Shown: piece after piece, positions 10,481 through 20,136 of the stretch
How the letters are laid out: every line of letters starts with the position of its first letter
Position numbering within the stretch: position 1 is the stretch's first letter
Source: Piliocolobus tephrosceles
Taxonomy: Eukaryota > Chordata > Mammalia > Primates > Cercopithecidae
Assembly: GCF_002776525.5 (NCBI RefSeq)
Contig: NC_045446.1
Coordinates: 66,579,644-66,643,643, forward strand
Reading direction: 5' to 3'
DNA length: 64,000 nucleotides
Position numbers and translations under genes: made by a program
The notes under the pieces: model-generated
Seen by the model: the letters and a program-made list of their open reading frames with translations, nothing else
Told to the model about the DNA's origin: nothing
The model's database searches: none

Positions 10481-11400
10481 ATTGACCTCAGACCACCACT
10501 TACAGAAAGATAGAGTCTATTTACTTTTCCCTATTCCTTCACTTAGGTACAGCTAAAAACCCTGGACACTATATGTAAAACATTATACATAAAACAAACA
10601 TAAGAAGAATCTGAAAGCTGACAAGAAGGCAGACCACCTAAGGACCTGGGACCCAAGGAATACTCAGTAGTAAGTTCCCTGGGTTTTCTCTTATATATCC
10701 CAGATTGGATACTGGAAAAGCTGGCAACCCAGAAATGCTGATGGGCACAGCATTTTTTTTTTTAAAGCCCTTGGAAAAGCCTGCTCTGTCTAGTCAAAGG
10801 ACTGGGAAAGGAGCAGCTTTGCAAGACAGAACATTTTTAGATGATAACGTCTCTACTCCAGATAAGTACCATGGGAAAAAAACTACAACCCAACCCCCAC
10901 CCCACCAGCAAAGGCCAGGTTCTAATGAGACCACCCAACTGCCTTTCTCCATTTCTGGGTTCATGTCAGAGAAGACAGAGGGGGAAGCTTAGACTTTTAT
11001 CCTCAATGGACAGTAACAAGGCCCTCTCCTAATACTTGCTTCTCACCCTTGTCAGCCCACCACATGTAAAACACGGAATTTCACCTGTACCTAGTGGCAA
11101 AGAGGTGCCCTTCCCTTCTCAGGTGGGATGGTCAGACAAGGCCAAGTGGAGAGTTGGGACTTTTACCTCCAACCAGTGGTAATGAGGCCACCCCCAAATC
11201 CCCACCTAGCTAAACTGAAATGTATGCATTTCTCAAAATTCTTATGTTTATGCCTGTGAGTTGGCCATTGCTATTTCTTTCTTGGATTTGAATAGCCTTT
11301 CCTCCTTTGTTGAACTTCTATCTTTTAAGGCCCTGCTTGAATGTTGTCTTCTTGGTGACTTTTCCTCACTAGCTCCTAGAAAGAATTAACGGCTCCTCAA
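10481..11400. other. Non-coding, probable old repeat with internal direct repeats
   Basis: Two similar phrases, 'gacttttatcctcaatgg' with 'cagtaacaaggcc' (about 10992-11023) and 'gacttttacctccaaccagt' with 'ggtaatgaggcc' (about 11158-11190), lie about 166 nt apart. This resembles the repeated units of old L1 5' UTRs. Open frames of 95 and 63 codons across it look incidental. Confidence 0.4.
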
Positions 11401-11404
11401 CTCT

Positions 11405-11681
11405 TTTCTTTCTTTTTTTTGAGATGGAGTCTCACTCTGTTGCCCAGGCTGGAGTGCAGTGGCGAGGTCTCCAGTCACTGCAAGCTCTGACTCCCGGGTT
11501 CATGCCATTCTCCTGCCTCAGCCTCCTGAGTAGCTGGGACTACAGGTGCCCACCACCATGCCCGGCTAATTTTTTGTATTTTTAGTAGAGACGGGGTTTC
11601 ACTGTGTTAGCCAGGATGGTCTCAATCTACTGACCTTGTGATCCACCTGCCTCGGCCTCCCAAAGTGCTAGGATTATAGGA
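11405..11681 (-). repeat. AluY-like
   Basis: Reverse Alu with 'tcactgcaagctctgactcc' and 'gtgttagccaggatggtctc', the AluY-type forms. It ends early at 'gctaggattatagg', so the first bases of the element are missing. Confidence 0.88.
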
Positions 11682-11708
11682 ACTCTTTTCTACAACTTGC
11701 TAATACTG

Positions 11709-12012
11709 GCTGGGTGCAGTGGCTCATGCCTGTAATCCCAGCACTTTGGGAGGCCGAGGCGGGTGGATCACCTGAGGTCAGGAGTTGAAGACCAGCCTGG
11801 CCAACGTGGTGAAACCCCATCTCTACTAAAAATACAAAAATTTGCTGGGCGTGGTGACACGCGCCTCTAATCCCAGCTACTCAGGAGGCTGAGGAAGGAG
11901 AATTGCTTGAACCCAGGAGGCGGAGGTTGCAGTGACCTGAGATCGCACCATTTTACTCCAGCCTGGGTGACAAGAGCGAAACAAAAAAAATTAATAATAA
12001 AAATCAAAAAAA
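11709..12012 (+). repeat. AluS-like
   Basis: Full-length sense Alu, 'ggctgggtgcagtggctcat' to an irregular A-rich tail with AATAATAA. The text 'ggatcacctgaggtcaggag' is AluS-type. Confidence 0.92.
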
Positions 12013-12410
12013 ATAAAAACAACTTGCTAATGCCATGAACACCATATTATATGGCAATTATCTGTGTATGTGTCTGTCTCCCCCACTAGATTATGAGTAT
12101 GTGAAGGGCAGTGGATCATGTTTAGTAGTTTGTTTCTCCAGAGCCTGACAGAGCTTCACCCACAGTGGGTGATGATAAGTGAACTTTATATGTGAATTCT
12201 TTAACTGAAATTATTTTTAGAAGGAAGAAAAGATATAGCTAGCCTTTAGAATTATTCTCACGCTTAAAAAACATACTTTTTGGTTACCCAAAGCCTCTGC
12301 TTTTACCATGTTAGTATGAAGCTGGTATGCTGTTCTATATAGTTTGTTTTCAGATTGATCTTTTTCCCCTTTAGTTCCTTCTATGCACATGTATCATTTT
12401 GTTTTTTTAA
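12013..12410. other. Non-coding, nothing recognised apart from a possible L2 end
   Basis: 'actagattatgagtatgtga' and 'gtgggtgatgataagtgaac' suggest an old L2 end. No gene features are visible. Confidence 0.35.
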
Positions 12411-12792
12411 ATTGAATATTCATCCATCTAAAAAAGGTATCATGACATGGCTGGGCACAGTGGCTCATGCCTGTAATCCCAGTACTTTGGGAGGCAAAGA
12501 CGGGTGGATCACCTGAGGTCAGGAGTTCAAGACCAGCCTGGCCGACATGGTGAAACCCCATCTCTAGTAAAAATACAAAAATTAACCGGATGTGGGGGCA
12601 CGAGCCTGTAATCCCAGCTACTCGGGAGGCTGAGGCAGGGTAATTGTTCGAACCTGGGAGGCGGAGGTTGCAGTGAGCCGAGATCATGCCATTGCACTCC
12701 AGCCTGGGTGACAAGAGCGAGACTCCATCTCAAAATAAATAAATAAATAAATAAATTTAATATTCATCCATCTAAAAAAGATACAATGACAT
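12411..12792 (+). repeat. AluS-like with 38-bp flanking direct repeats
   Basis: The Alu itself is 12449-12754 with an (AAAT)n tail. The 38 bases before it (12411-12448) recur after it (12755-12792) with four mismatches. That is much longer than the usual target-site duplication of about 7-20 bp. Confidence 0.88.
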
Positions 12793-13086
12793 GGCCAGGT
12801 GTGGTGACTCATGCCTGTACTCCCAGCACTTTGGGAGGCTGAGGTGGGAAGATCACGAGGTCAGGAGTTGGAGATTAGCCTGGCCAACATGGTGAAACCC
12901 CATCTCTACTAAAAATACAACAATTAGCCAAGCATGGTGGTGCACACCTGTAGTCCCAACTACTCAGGAGGCTGAGGCAGCAGAATCGCTTGAACCCAGA
13001 AGGCGAAGGTTGCAGTGAGCCGAGATCGTGCCACTGCACTCCAGCCTGGGTGACAGAGTGAGACTCTCTCTCAATAAATAAATAAT
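12793..13086 (+). repeat. AluS-like, abutting the duplicated flank
   Basis: A second full sense Alu begins directly after the right copy of the 38-bp repeat, from 'ggccaggtgtggtgactcat' to an (AATA)n tail. Confidence 0.92.
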
Positions 13087-13599
13087 TACTTGGTCTCAAA
13101 CACTGGCTATATTTTATGGAAAATAAAGAACGCCTCTGAGGGCAGAACCTAGAGGCTTGAGGGTAGAGTCTTGAGCTGTGGAGAATCATTCCTAGAGATC
13201 ATTCTTGATCAAGGAACTAGCATCAGAACTGTTATGAACCAGTGGCCCTGGCATGCCTCCTTTATTCCCCCTTTCTGATTAAGGTCTACAGTGGTTTTTC
13301 CCTACCTGTCCCACCATTGTACGTTGGATGCATGGGGAAAAGATAACTTGTCTCTTTAGTTCCTGAGTCTTTACATTGAAAGCAACTGCACCTAAGAAAC
13401 CTAACCCATATCTGGACTTGATTTAGGTGACAAGATCCTGGATCTCAAGCCTAAGCATGTTGCCAAAATGGAAAGACTTTGGGTGGTAGGAATGAGTGCA
13501 TTTTCAAGTGGGAGGGATATGAACTGTTGTGGACAGAAGACAGACTATGGCAGTTGATATTTCTAAAAATGAGCACAGTAATAGGTGTTCCAGGATGCT

Positions 13600-14575
13600 A
13601 CTATGCTTCTATCAAGAGATAAAATCTATTTCCCCTTTCCTTGAACCTGGGTGGGCCTGTGACTGATTCCAGACAACAGCAATGTCAACTGCTGGTCTTA
13701 TGAATGAATGAGCCCTCATATGATCCCAGACCTCAGTCTTCAAATTTCCCTTGCTGATGTCAAGAGGAATAGAGATTAACTGTCCCCACTAAGTCCTACC
13801 CAAATTGGAGATTCATGAGCAAAACAGATAATTTAGGCCACAGCAATGGTTATGGAATCATAGATAACCAGACCTCCTTAACACCTGTGTGTTCGGGGAA
13901 AGAGTCTTCTGGTGATATTTGTATTTGGACAAATGATTTTTCTCTAGGGCTTGGTTTCCTCAACTGTAAAATGAAACAATAATTACTAAGTCATAGGAAT
14001 GTTATAAGGTTTAAATAAGCAAGGTGTTCTTTTCATAATGGGTCTGTAATAAATGCTACGTAGTATTACTTCAACTTATTCCCACCAGTTGTTCTAGCTT
14101 TACTGCTTGTACAAATTCACCTTCATAGTATGTGAGTTTTATACACATTTATACAAACATATAAAATCTGATTTTATATCTAAATCTCTCTGCATACATA
14201 TTGCAACATTATAGTTTCTGTAACACTCTTTTGGATCACTTGCTCTGGGGCAAGCCAGTTATTATATCCCAAAGATGCTCAAGTAGCCTTATAGGGAGGT
14301 CTACATAGTGAGAAACTGAGGCCTCTTTCCTTGCTGACTTTCCAACCAATGTGAGGTACCTTGGAAGCTGATCCTCCAGCCCCAGTCAGCCGTCAGATAG
14401 CTGCAACTGCTTGGAAGACCCACGCCAGAACCACCCAGCTAAGCCACTCTTGATTTCAATACAAACGGCAAAAACCGTATAAAACTTTAAAAAATTATTC
14501 TTGTTTTAAGTCACTAAAGTTTGGGATAATATTTCTTATGCACTAAGAGTTGACTAACAGCTATATCAAACTTGG
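13600..14575 (+). repeat. LTR-like (MaLR/MLT1-type?) remnant containing a MIR
   Basis: 'tgaacctgggtgggcctgtg' near 13645, 'agctgatcctccagccccag', 'agaaccacccagctaagcca' and the terminal 'gttttaagtcactaaagttt' to 'agagttgactaacag' fit the MLT1 class as I recall it. A MIR-like piece (about 13945-14080, 'ggtttcctcaactgtaaaat') lies within. Family assignment is tentative. Confidence 0.5.
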
Positions 14576-14749
14576 GGAAAGATGGGAAACTGATCACAGG
14601 TTGAGAACTATTTCAGGGTCGATGGAAGGACAGAGATGGTTGAATAAACTTGAAAGTACTGATTGAGACTGAATTTGAAATAAATAAAAATGGGGTCCAG
14701 GATAGAAAGGAAAGAAAGTAAATCCAGCAAAGGGGAACAGATTTTTTTT

Positions 14750-15049
14750 AAAATTTTTATTTATTTTTTGAGATGGAGTTTTGCTCTTGTTGCCCAGGTT
14801 GTGCAATGGCACAATCTCGGCTCACCACAACCTCCGCCTCCTGGGTTCAAGCTATTCTCCTGCCTCAGCCTCCCAAGTAGCTGGGATTACAGGCATGTGC
14901 CACCACACCCAGCTAATTTTGTACTTTTAGTAGAGATGGGGTTTCTCCATGTTGGTCAGGCTGGTCTCGAACTCTCCATCTCAGGTGATCTGCCGGCCTC
15001 AGCCTCCCAAAGTGTTGGGATTACAGGCGTGAGGCACTGCACCTGGCCA
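14750..15049 (-). repeat. AluS-like with target-site duplication
   Basis: A reverse Alu that splits the phrase 'aggggaacagattt', found at about 14732-14746 and 15050-15063, which is the target-site duplication. An open frame of 165 codons here is Alu-derived. Confidence 0.93.
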
Positions 15050-15194
15050 GGGGAACAGATTTCTATGTATTTTGCCAGACTACAGGTAGTTATACTCATG
15101 TCTAATAGGATAGTGAGTCTTAGTTTTTCTTCTGTGGTTGAGTGTAGAGTGGCTCTCATTTTATTTACCACACATTTCCTGGAGTGAAAGTGCC

Positions 15195-15400
15195 TTTATT
15201 TAAAATCATGGCTCTGTTACTTACAAGCTTGTTACCTTGGGCCAGCTATTTAACCTCTCTATGCCTTGGTTTCTTCATTCATAAAATGAGGATAAAACTG
15301 TATCTGTAAGGCTTTATCAGGGATTAAACAAGTTAATGTGTATAACATGATCTGGAATACAGAAGGCTCTATATAAGTATTAGCTATTATTCTTATTATG
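15195..15400 (+). repeat. MIR SINE
   Basis: 'ggctctgttacttacaagct', 'ccttggtttcttcattcata' and 'atcagggattaaacaagtta' follow the sense MIR core and tail. Confidence 0.75.
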
Positions 15401-15474
15401 TGCTAGACTCTATAGTACACAGACCTGATTGGTCCCTCTCCTCAAAGAGCTCGTTGTCCTGTCAGGAAGATTTT

Positions 15475-15774
15475 CTTTTTTTTTTTTTTTTGAGACAGGG
15501 TCTTGCTCTGTCACCCAGGCTAGAGTACAGTGGCACAATCTTGGCTCACTGCAACCTCCACCTCCTAGGTTCAAGTGATTTTCCTGCCTCAGCCTCCCGA
15601 GTAGCTAGGACTACAGATGCATGCCACCATGCCTGACTACTTTTTCTATTTTTAGTATAGATGGGATTTCACCATGTTGGCCAAGCTGGTCTTGAACTCC
15701 TGACCTCAAGTGATCCACCCACCTCGGCCTCCCAAACTACTGGGAATACAGGCATGAGCCACTGCTCCCGGCCA
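15475..15774 (-). repeat. AluS-like with target-site duplication
   Basis: Full reverse Alu. 'caggaagattttc' flanks it on both sides (about 15463 and 15773). Confidence 0.93.
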
Positions 15775-16195
15775 GGAAGATTTTCAAATAAATGGCCATA
15801 ATTCAGTGTTCTGAGCTCTGTAACAAGGTGTACAGTAAGCTGTGGGGGAGCAGAGGCAGGGATATCTGTCTTATCCTAGAGGAAAAGACGGGGGCGGGAT
15901 AAGCTTCTTGAGGAAGAACTTTGGGTCTAATCCTTAGGGAAGAGCATGTTGGCAACATTTGGGACTATAAAGCAGTCACAGGCAGCATGGGAAATGTCGT
16001 TTCTGGCTGCAAAACAAATATGGTTAGGAGAAAAGGGAAGATGTGAACTATAGTATGTAATGACCAGCCCCATCAACATCACCTGGGGGCCTGTTAGGAC
16101 TATAGGATCCAGGCCTTACTTATTATCTATACTACCAACATTTGCATTTTAACAAGATCCTCAAGCGGTTCCTATTGAATATTAAAGTTTAGAAC
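15775..16195. other. Non-coding, possible old repeat continuing around the Alu
   Basis: Phrases such as 'tgtggggagcagaggcaggg'-like text and 'cttcttgaggaagaactttg' continue the pre-Alu text at 15400-15470 and resemble an old interspersed repeat. No gene seen. Confidence 0.35.
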
Positions 16196-16735
16196 CACTG
16201 GTCTAGAGCATAGGCTCTAGAGCCAACTTAATCAAGTTTAAATCCCAGCTTTACCTTTTTTTTTTTTTTTTAAAGACGGAGTCTTGCTCTGTTGCCCAGG
16301 CTGGAATGCAGTAGAGTGATCTTGGCTCACTGCAACCTCCACCTCCCTGGTTCAAACAATTCTCCTGTCTCAGTCTCCCGAGTAGCTAGGATTACAGGCA
16401 CATGCCACCATGCCCAGCTAATTTTTGTATTTTTAGTAGAGGTGGGCTTTCACCATGTTGGCCAGGCTGGTCTTGAACTCCTGACCTCAAGTGATCCACT
16501 CGCCTCGGCCTCCCAAAGTGCTGGGATTACAGGTGTGAGCCACCATTTACTTATGTGTGACTTTAGGCAAGCTATTTTACTTCTTTCCTAGGCCTTAGTT
16601 GCCTCCTTTGTAATTAGAGATAATAAAAGTTTCCACCTCGTAAAGTTGTTCTAAGGACTGAATTAATATGTAAAATGCTTAGACCAGTATGTGGCACTTA
16701 GTAAGCACAAGGATTGACTATAATAATTCATCACT
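16196..16735 (+). repeat. MIR SINE split by an AluS
   Basis: The MIR 5' part (16196-16257) ends at 'ccagctttacc' and resumes at about 16545 with 'gtgtgactttaggcaagcta' and 'gtaattagagataataaaag'. The Alu occupies 16258-16544. Confidence 0.8.
16258..16544 (-). repeat. AluS-like inside a MIR
   Basis: Full reverse Alu with a short poly-T, both arms intact, ending at 'acaggtgtgagccacca'. The embedded 99-aa open frame is Alu sequence. Confidence 0.93.
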
Positions 16736-16829
16736 CATATGCTACTTCTTAAAGTCAGGGTCAGTTTTTTAAGCCCCTTGTCTTTCAATTTCTACTCCAC
16801 TGTAGAGGAGTAGACATTCATTGTAGAGG

Positions 16830-17010
16830 AAAGGACACTTGGAGGTCAGAAGACCTGGGATTACAAAGCCTAGCTCTCTTCCAATTCCTAGCTCTGTGAA
16901 ATTTAGTGAGTTCTTGGTACATCTATGTTTTTCTCATTCATAGTATGAAACACCTTAATTGTACATGTCGCACTGAAATGTTGCGAGGCTCAAATGAAAG
17001 TACAAAAATC
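16830..17010 (+). repeat. MIR SINE
   Basis: 'tcagaagacctgggattaca', 'ttcctagctctgtgaaattt' and 'atgttgcgaggctcaaatg' fit the sense MIR consensus with substantial divergence. Confidence 0.65.
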
Positions 17011-17990
17011 CTCTATGAAGATTTCACTTACTTTCTTTCCAAGAGTTCTTAAGCAGCTGGATGCATAGGAAGATCAGGGAGACAGTGGAGGAAGGGCCTG
17101 GTGATTAATATGTTCCACTTTACGATTTCTGAAGGTGTAGGTTGGGTTTCAACAACAACAGTGATTTTCCTAGACTTCGGAGAGTATTTTTAGCTAATGG
17201 GCAAACAGTAGTAGAAAACTTAAATGCTGTTATTTACCTTCTCTTCCTAACCTACAGTTCCACTCAAGAACATGAAGAGTCTCATACGTTTGTATAGTGG
17301 TTCACAACTTAAAACGTTTATGTGGTGCTTCACAAGATCCCTATAGGGTAGTATTAACCCAATTTTTTAAAAAGGAAACTATGTCTGGAAATTGAAAAAT
17401 GCATATTAAGAACTCCTTCTGAAGAGTTTCTACCGGATCCGATGTTACCCAAAGTAAAAAATTTAAAGAGGGAAGTCAATCACAAGATTTTATTGAATCT
17501 TCACTATCAGGCAACTGGCTTCGGTTTCATGGCCGCAAATAACTATATGTTGGGCCCCCTTTCTCACCTGTAAAATAGGAACGACAAGACCTTTTCCACA
17601 AATAAAATAAGAACAAAGGTAGAGGGTGAACCTACCACATCGTAGGGCCTCAAATAAATTCCTTCTCCTTCTTGCCCTTGACAGAGATAGCATGGGATAT
17701 CACTACCATTCCCATTTCATACGTGGAGGAAACCGAACTCGAGAACGCTCGGATTTCCTCTTCTCTACTTGCAACTCCGTAACCCGCAAATCGGCTACGG
17801 ACAACTGCGATGTCCACTATGTTAGTTCTCGTAGCGTGGATTCTCTCTCCTCAAGATGCAGTCTGGGGGGCTAGAGGCCGCTAATAATTGCCCTCACTAT
17901 CGAAGAAACTCGATCCTAATCCTCGACGGCACTTCAGGAACAAAGCTGCTCTCCCATCGTCCCTAACCTCGCTACAGTAAAGGTCGCAGC
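17011..17990. other. Upstream flank of the EMSY promoter, no gene recognised
   Basis: A possible old repeat at 17290-17400 ('gtggtgcttcacaagatccc') and another MIR-like piece at about 17550-17660. CpG content rises from about 17720. This could hold exons of a divergent minus-strand non-coding transcript, but I see no coding evidence for the open frames here. Confidence 0.4.
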
Positions 17991-18012
17991 AAAAACACTG
18001 CTACGGCCGCTA

Positions 18013-18022
18013 GCGCCATCTT
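18013..18022 (-). promoter_or_regulatory. YY1-type site, minus orientation
   Basis: On the minus strand this reads 'gatggcgc' preceded by 'ccaa', matching AAnATGGCG. In that orientation YY1 sites usually lie just downstream of a start site, so this one suits the divergent minus-strand transcript. The ATG in it opens only a 15-codon frame on minus (stop at 17972-17974). Confidence 0.6.
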
Positions 18023-18026
18023 GGCC

Positions 18027-18050
18027 GCTACGTGTGACGCCACACGTAGC
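18027..18050. promoter_or_regulatory. Perfect 10-bp inverted repeat with CRE-like centre
   Basis: 'gctacgtgtg' (18027-18036) and its exact reverse complement 'cacacgtagc' (18041-18050) flank the spacer 'acgc'. The centre reads 'tgacgcca' (18035-18042), one base from the CRE consensus TGACGTCA, and each arm holds an ACGTG half-site. Confidence 0.7.
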
Positions 18051-18062
18051 AGAGAGGGCAGC

Positions 18063-18070
18063 CGATTGGC
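18063..18070 (-). promoter_or_regulatory. NF-Y (CCAAT) site, reverse
   Basis: 'cgattggc' is the inverted CCAAT box 'gccaatcg'. It lies about 15 bp from the inverted repeat, a common spacing range for promoter NF-Y sites. Confidence 0.6.
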
Positions 18071-18138
18071 TGGGAGAAGGCAGCCCAGGAGAGGCGCGCG
18101 AAGCCAGAGACAGGAGGGTATGCAGGAGAAGCCAAGGG

Positions 18139-18155
18139 AACTACAATCCCGGCCT
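18139..18155 (+). promoter_or_regulatory. ACTACA (ZNF143/THAP11-like) site 1
   Basis: 'aactacaatcccggcc' matches the first half of the ZNF143/SBS motif (ACTACAATTCCCAG) with small changes. Confidence 0.65.
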
Positions 18156-18209
18156 TCCTTGCGCGTACGACAGCAAACCCGAAGCGAAAGAGGTTGGAGT
18201 TTGTATTCG

Positions 18210-18228
18210 GACCACAACTCCCAGCACC
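18210..18228 (+). promoter_or_regulatory. ACTACA (ZNF143/THAP11-like) site 2
   Basis: 'gaccacaactcccagcac' keeps the ACnACAnnTCCCAGCA core. It is the best match to the extended motif of the three. Confidence 0.7.
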
Positions 18229-18328
18229 CTCCGCGATGTCTGTCCTTTTCTTTCATAACGCGGAGGAAAAGAAGGACAAGATGAATGGAAGCCTTTTGGT
18301 GTTTGTTCTCCGAAAGGCGGGAAAGGCG

Positions 18329-18346
18329 AACTACACCTCCCGACGG
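18329..18346 (+). promoter_or_regulatory. ACTACA (ZNF143/THAP11-like) site 3
   Basis: 'aactacacctcccgacgg' has the ACTACAnnTCCC core, in the same orientation as the other two. It is followed at 18357-18372 by an NRF1-like 'tgcgcctgcgcc'. Confidence 0.65.
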
Positions 18347-18381
18347 GCCGCGCGCGGCTGCGCCTGCGCCCTGTTACCTGT

Positions 18382-18391
18382 CGCCATCTTG
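18382..18391 (-). promoter_or_regulatory. YY1-type site near the EMSY start region
   Basis: 'cgccatcttg' is the reverse of the YY1 core and lies just before or within the predicted first exon. Confidence 0.55.
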
Positions 18392-18483
18392 CCCCTTCAG
18401 AGGCACCGCAAACAAACCCAATTCCTGGTGTCCCCTAGTCTTGGCGGAGGAGCCTTTTAGATGAGCCCCGAAAGGCCGGGCAG
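18392..18483 (+). other. EMSY: EMSY exon 1 (predicted, 5' UTR); 5' end approximate
   Basis: Its 3' end is placed at 18483, where 'ggccgggcag|gtgggt' gives a good donor. The transcription start cannot be read from the sequence and is set near the YY1 site. A competing donor, 'ctcccg|gtgagt', lies at 18695/18696. The exon holds an ATG at 18461 in weak context (T at -3). With the 18483 donor joined to 20137, this ATG opens a 91-codon frame that overlaps the EMSY start. Exon identity rests on promoter position and donor only. Confidence 0.5.
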
Positions 18484-19649
18484 GTGGGTGACTCTCAGGC
18501 AGGGTCCTGGAAAGAGCTGGCAGGCCAGCCAGGGTAGAGGAGCGCCGGGCCAAGCATTCGGAGCCCGGCTTGGGGCTCCCAGCCCCATCCTCCGTTGTTT
18601 CCTAACGGGATCGTGGGGCTCCCCGAGGTGGACTCAGGGGAACTCTGGCAGGCCTGGTGCTGGGACTCCGGGGGTCTAGCTTTGGGAGACTCCCGGTGAG
18701 TCCAGGTCGTCTGGCTGGCTGTCCGCTGGCTTACTCTCTCTCCGTTGTCCTCTCCGCTGGGGAGGGAGTGAGGCGTGGGTGCCAGCCGGGACCCCTGACA
18801 ACAGCTACTAGCCCCGAGGGGCTTGGGTCGTGGGCTTGACATTGGGACCGGCGCCGAGAGGCCCGGGTGAGGAGCCTGGGCGGGCTGCTCTTGTTGTGGT
18901 GCTGCGAGGGAGTGCGTGTTTGGAGAGGGGGCGGGGCGGGCTTGCCTCCTTGACACTTGAGTGGGGAAGGATCCCGTTTCCCCGAGCGGGGTCCGGCAAC
19001 TACTGCCCGGGTTTCCGATGCGTTGCGGCCCCGCTGTGGGGTCCCCTGGCTGGGACGCGCCGGGATGCCGTGACGTGGTGCTCGGTTCTAGCAGCCTCCG
19101 ACCGCCTCCAAGATCCTGTCGGGAGGCGGGGACTGGCTTGTGGAGGGAGCGGATTCCTTTGGCTCTGCCCCTTCTTCCTACTCCCCACCCCTTTTCTTTA
19201 TGTCATACTGCCGGCTGGGGCGCGCAGTCCGGTTCTCCTTGCCTTGGGTTGGTTCTGAGCTGAGAGGACTATGGGAAGTAGGGGGAGGGGGGCTCACCTC
19301 GGGACACAGAGTTGGAGTTAGCAGCCCCAGCGCCTGGAACGGGATATAGCAGTTATTTCGGTTCTGTGTCTGACTTCTAGGCTAGACAGTGGGCTCATTC
19401 ATTCATTCATTCATTCGTTTTACTCAGTCGCGTCAACCATTCACTTACCCATTTAACAAATACTTTACAGCGGCTGTACTCTGTGCTAAGCAGGTATTGC
19501 GCGAGTCCCCAGCGCCGTGTCGTTTTGTCTTTTACACTAGAAAATTCCCAGTTCTAAGTAAGTTCCTGGCAGCTAAACTTTTGGTAAATGGTTGTTCAGT
19601 AACTACAGGATCAAGATTCATATTCCATTGTTAAGACTTGAGGAGAGAG

Positions 19650-19960
19650 TTATTTATTACGTTTCTTTAACTTGCTAGGAGCTTCACAAATTTTATCTCA
19701 TGTAATTCATAAGTGAGGAAGCTGACAGGAGTCAACTTGCCCAAGGTTGGTAGTACCACCTATTTATTCAATTAAATGCCAGCCACTATGAAAGAACTTT
19801 ACATATAGTGTTCTTTAATACGCATAACAAACTGGGTGGTATTACCTCTGTTTTATAGATGTGTAAAGCTTAAGCTCAACCAGTAAGTTGAAAAGTTGGG
19901 ACTAGAAACCTAGAGGTGTCTGGCTCTAAAGCCTGTGTTCGTTCCACTGTGATAGTTCAA
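19650..19960 (-). repeat. MIR SINEs in intron 1
   Basis: 'cataagtgaggaagctgaca' with 'caacttgcccaaggttgg' (about 19680-19760) and 'attacctctgttttatagat' with 'ggtgtctggctctaaagcct' (about 19795-19945) are MIR core text in reverse. A short (ATTC)n is at 19397-19416. Confidence 0.65.
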
Positions 19961-20050
19961 ATGGTTTAATTCTTGATTTGTCAGAAGTTGGAAAGTGTGG
20001 TGGTGAGAGAGCATTGTAAAATATTAATGTCTTTTTGGTTTACTTCTTAG

Positions 20051-20069
20051 CCTGTGGCTGGATCTCCAG
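20051..20069 (+). other. EMSY: Candidate 19-nt cassette exon in the EMSY 5' UTR
   Basis: A pyrimidine-rich stretch ending 'ggtttacttcttag' precedes 19 nt (20051-20069), followed by a consensus donor, 'ccag|gtgagt'. The gap to exon 2 is 67 nt (20070-20136), close to the lower limit for a human-type intron, but with its own pyrimidine tract. I see no direct proof that it is used. If included after an exon 1 ending at 18483, it shifts the upstream ATG at 18461 into frame with the EMSY start without any stop. Confidence 0.35.
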
Positions 20070-20136
20070 GTGAGTGGCCCCTTGAATGTACTTTGGTACT
20101 TTGGTAATTTGACTTTTTTTTATTTTGTTCTGGTAG

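Larger units (their letters stand above)
18000..19130. promoter_or_regulatory. EMSY: CpG island with EMSY promoter
   Basis: A dense run of CpG dinucleotides in otherwise AT-rich, CpG-poor DNA, directly upstream of the EMSY start exon. No TATA box is visible. The motif content (YY1, NF-Y, ZNF143-like, a G-rich GC box 'gggggcggggcggg' at about 18926-18939) is typical of a TATA-less housekeeping promoter. The layout suggests initiation in both directions, with EMSY on plus and a non-coding transcript on minus. Confidence 0.85.

Noticed and set aside
9580..10556. Frames of 67, 98 and 127 codons on plus
   Set aside because: They run along an antisense L1M fragment.
12394..13189. Minus-strand frames of 68-106 codons
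   Set aside because: Antisense Alu sequence with the usual Alu-derived peptide text; no splice or promoter context.
14690..15187. 165-codon open frame
   Set aside because: Most of it is an antisense Alu; the same kind of frame appears in many other Alus in the window.
17972..18256. 94-codon minus frame in the promoter
   Set aside because: CpG-rich sequence stays open by composition. The well-placed internal ATG at 18019 gives only 15 codons. It may be in a non-coding divergent transcript, but a protein is not supported.
18495..18956. 153-codon minus frame and overlapping plus frames up to 142 codons
   Set aside because: GC-rich CpG-island sequence lacks stops in several frames at once; none has a recognisable protein.
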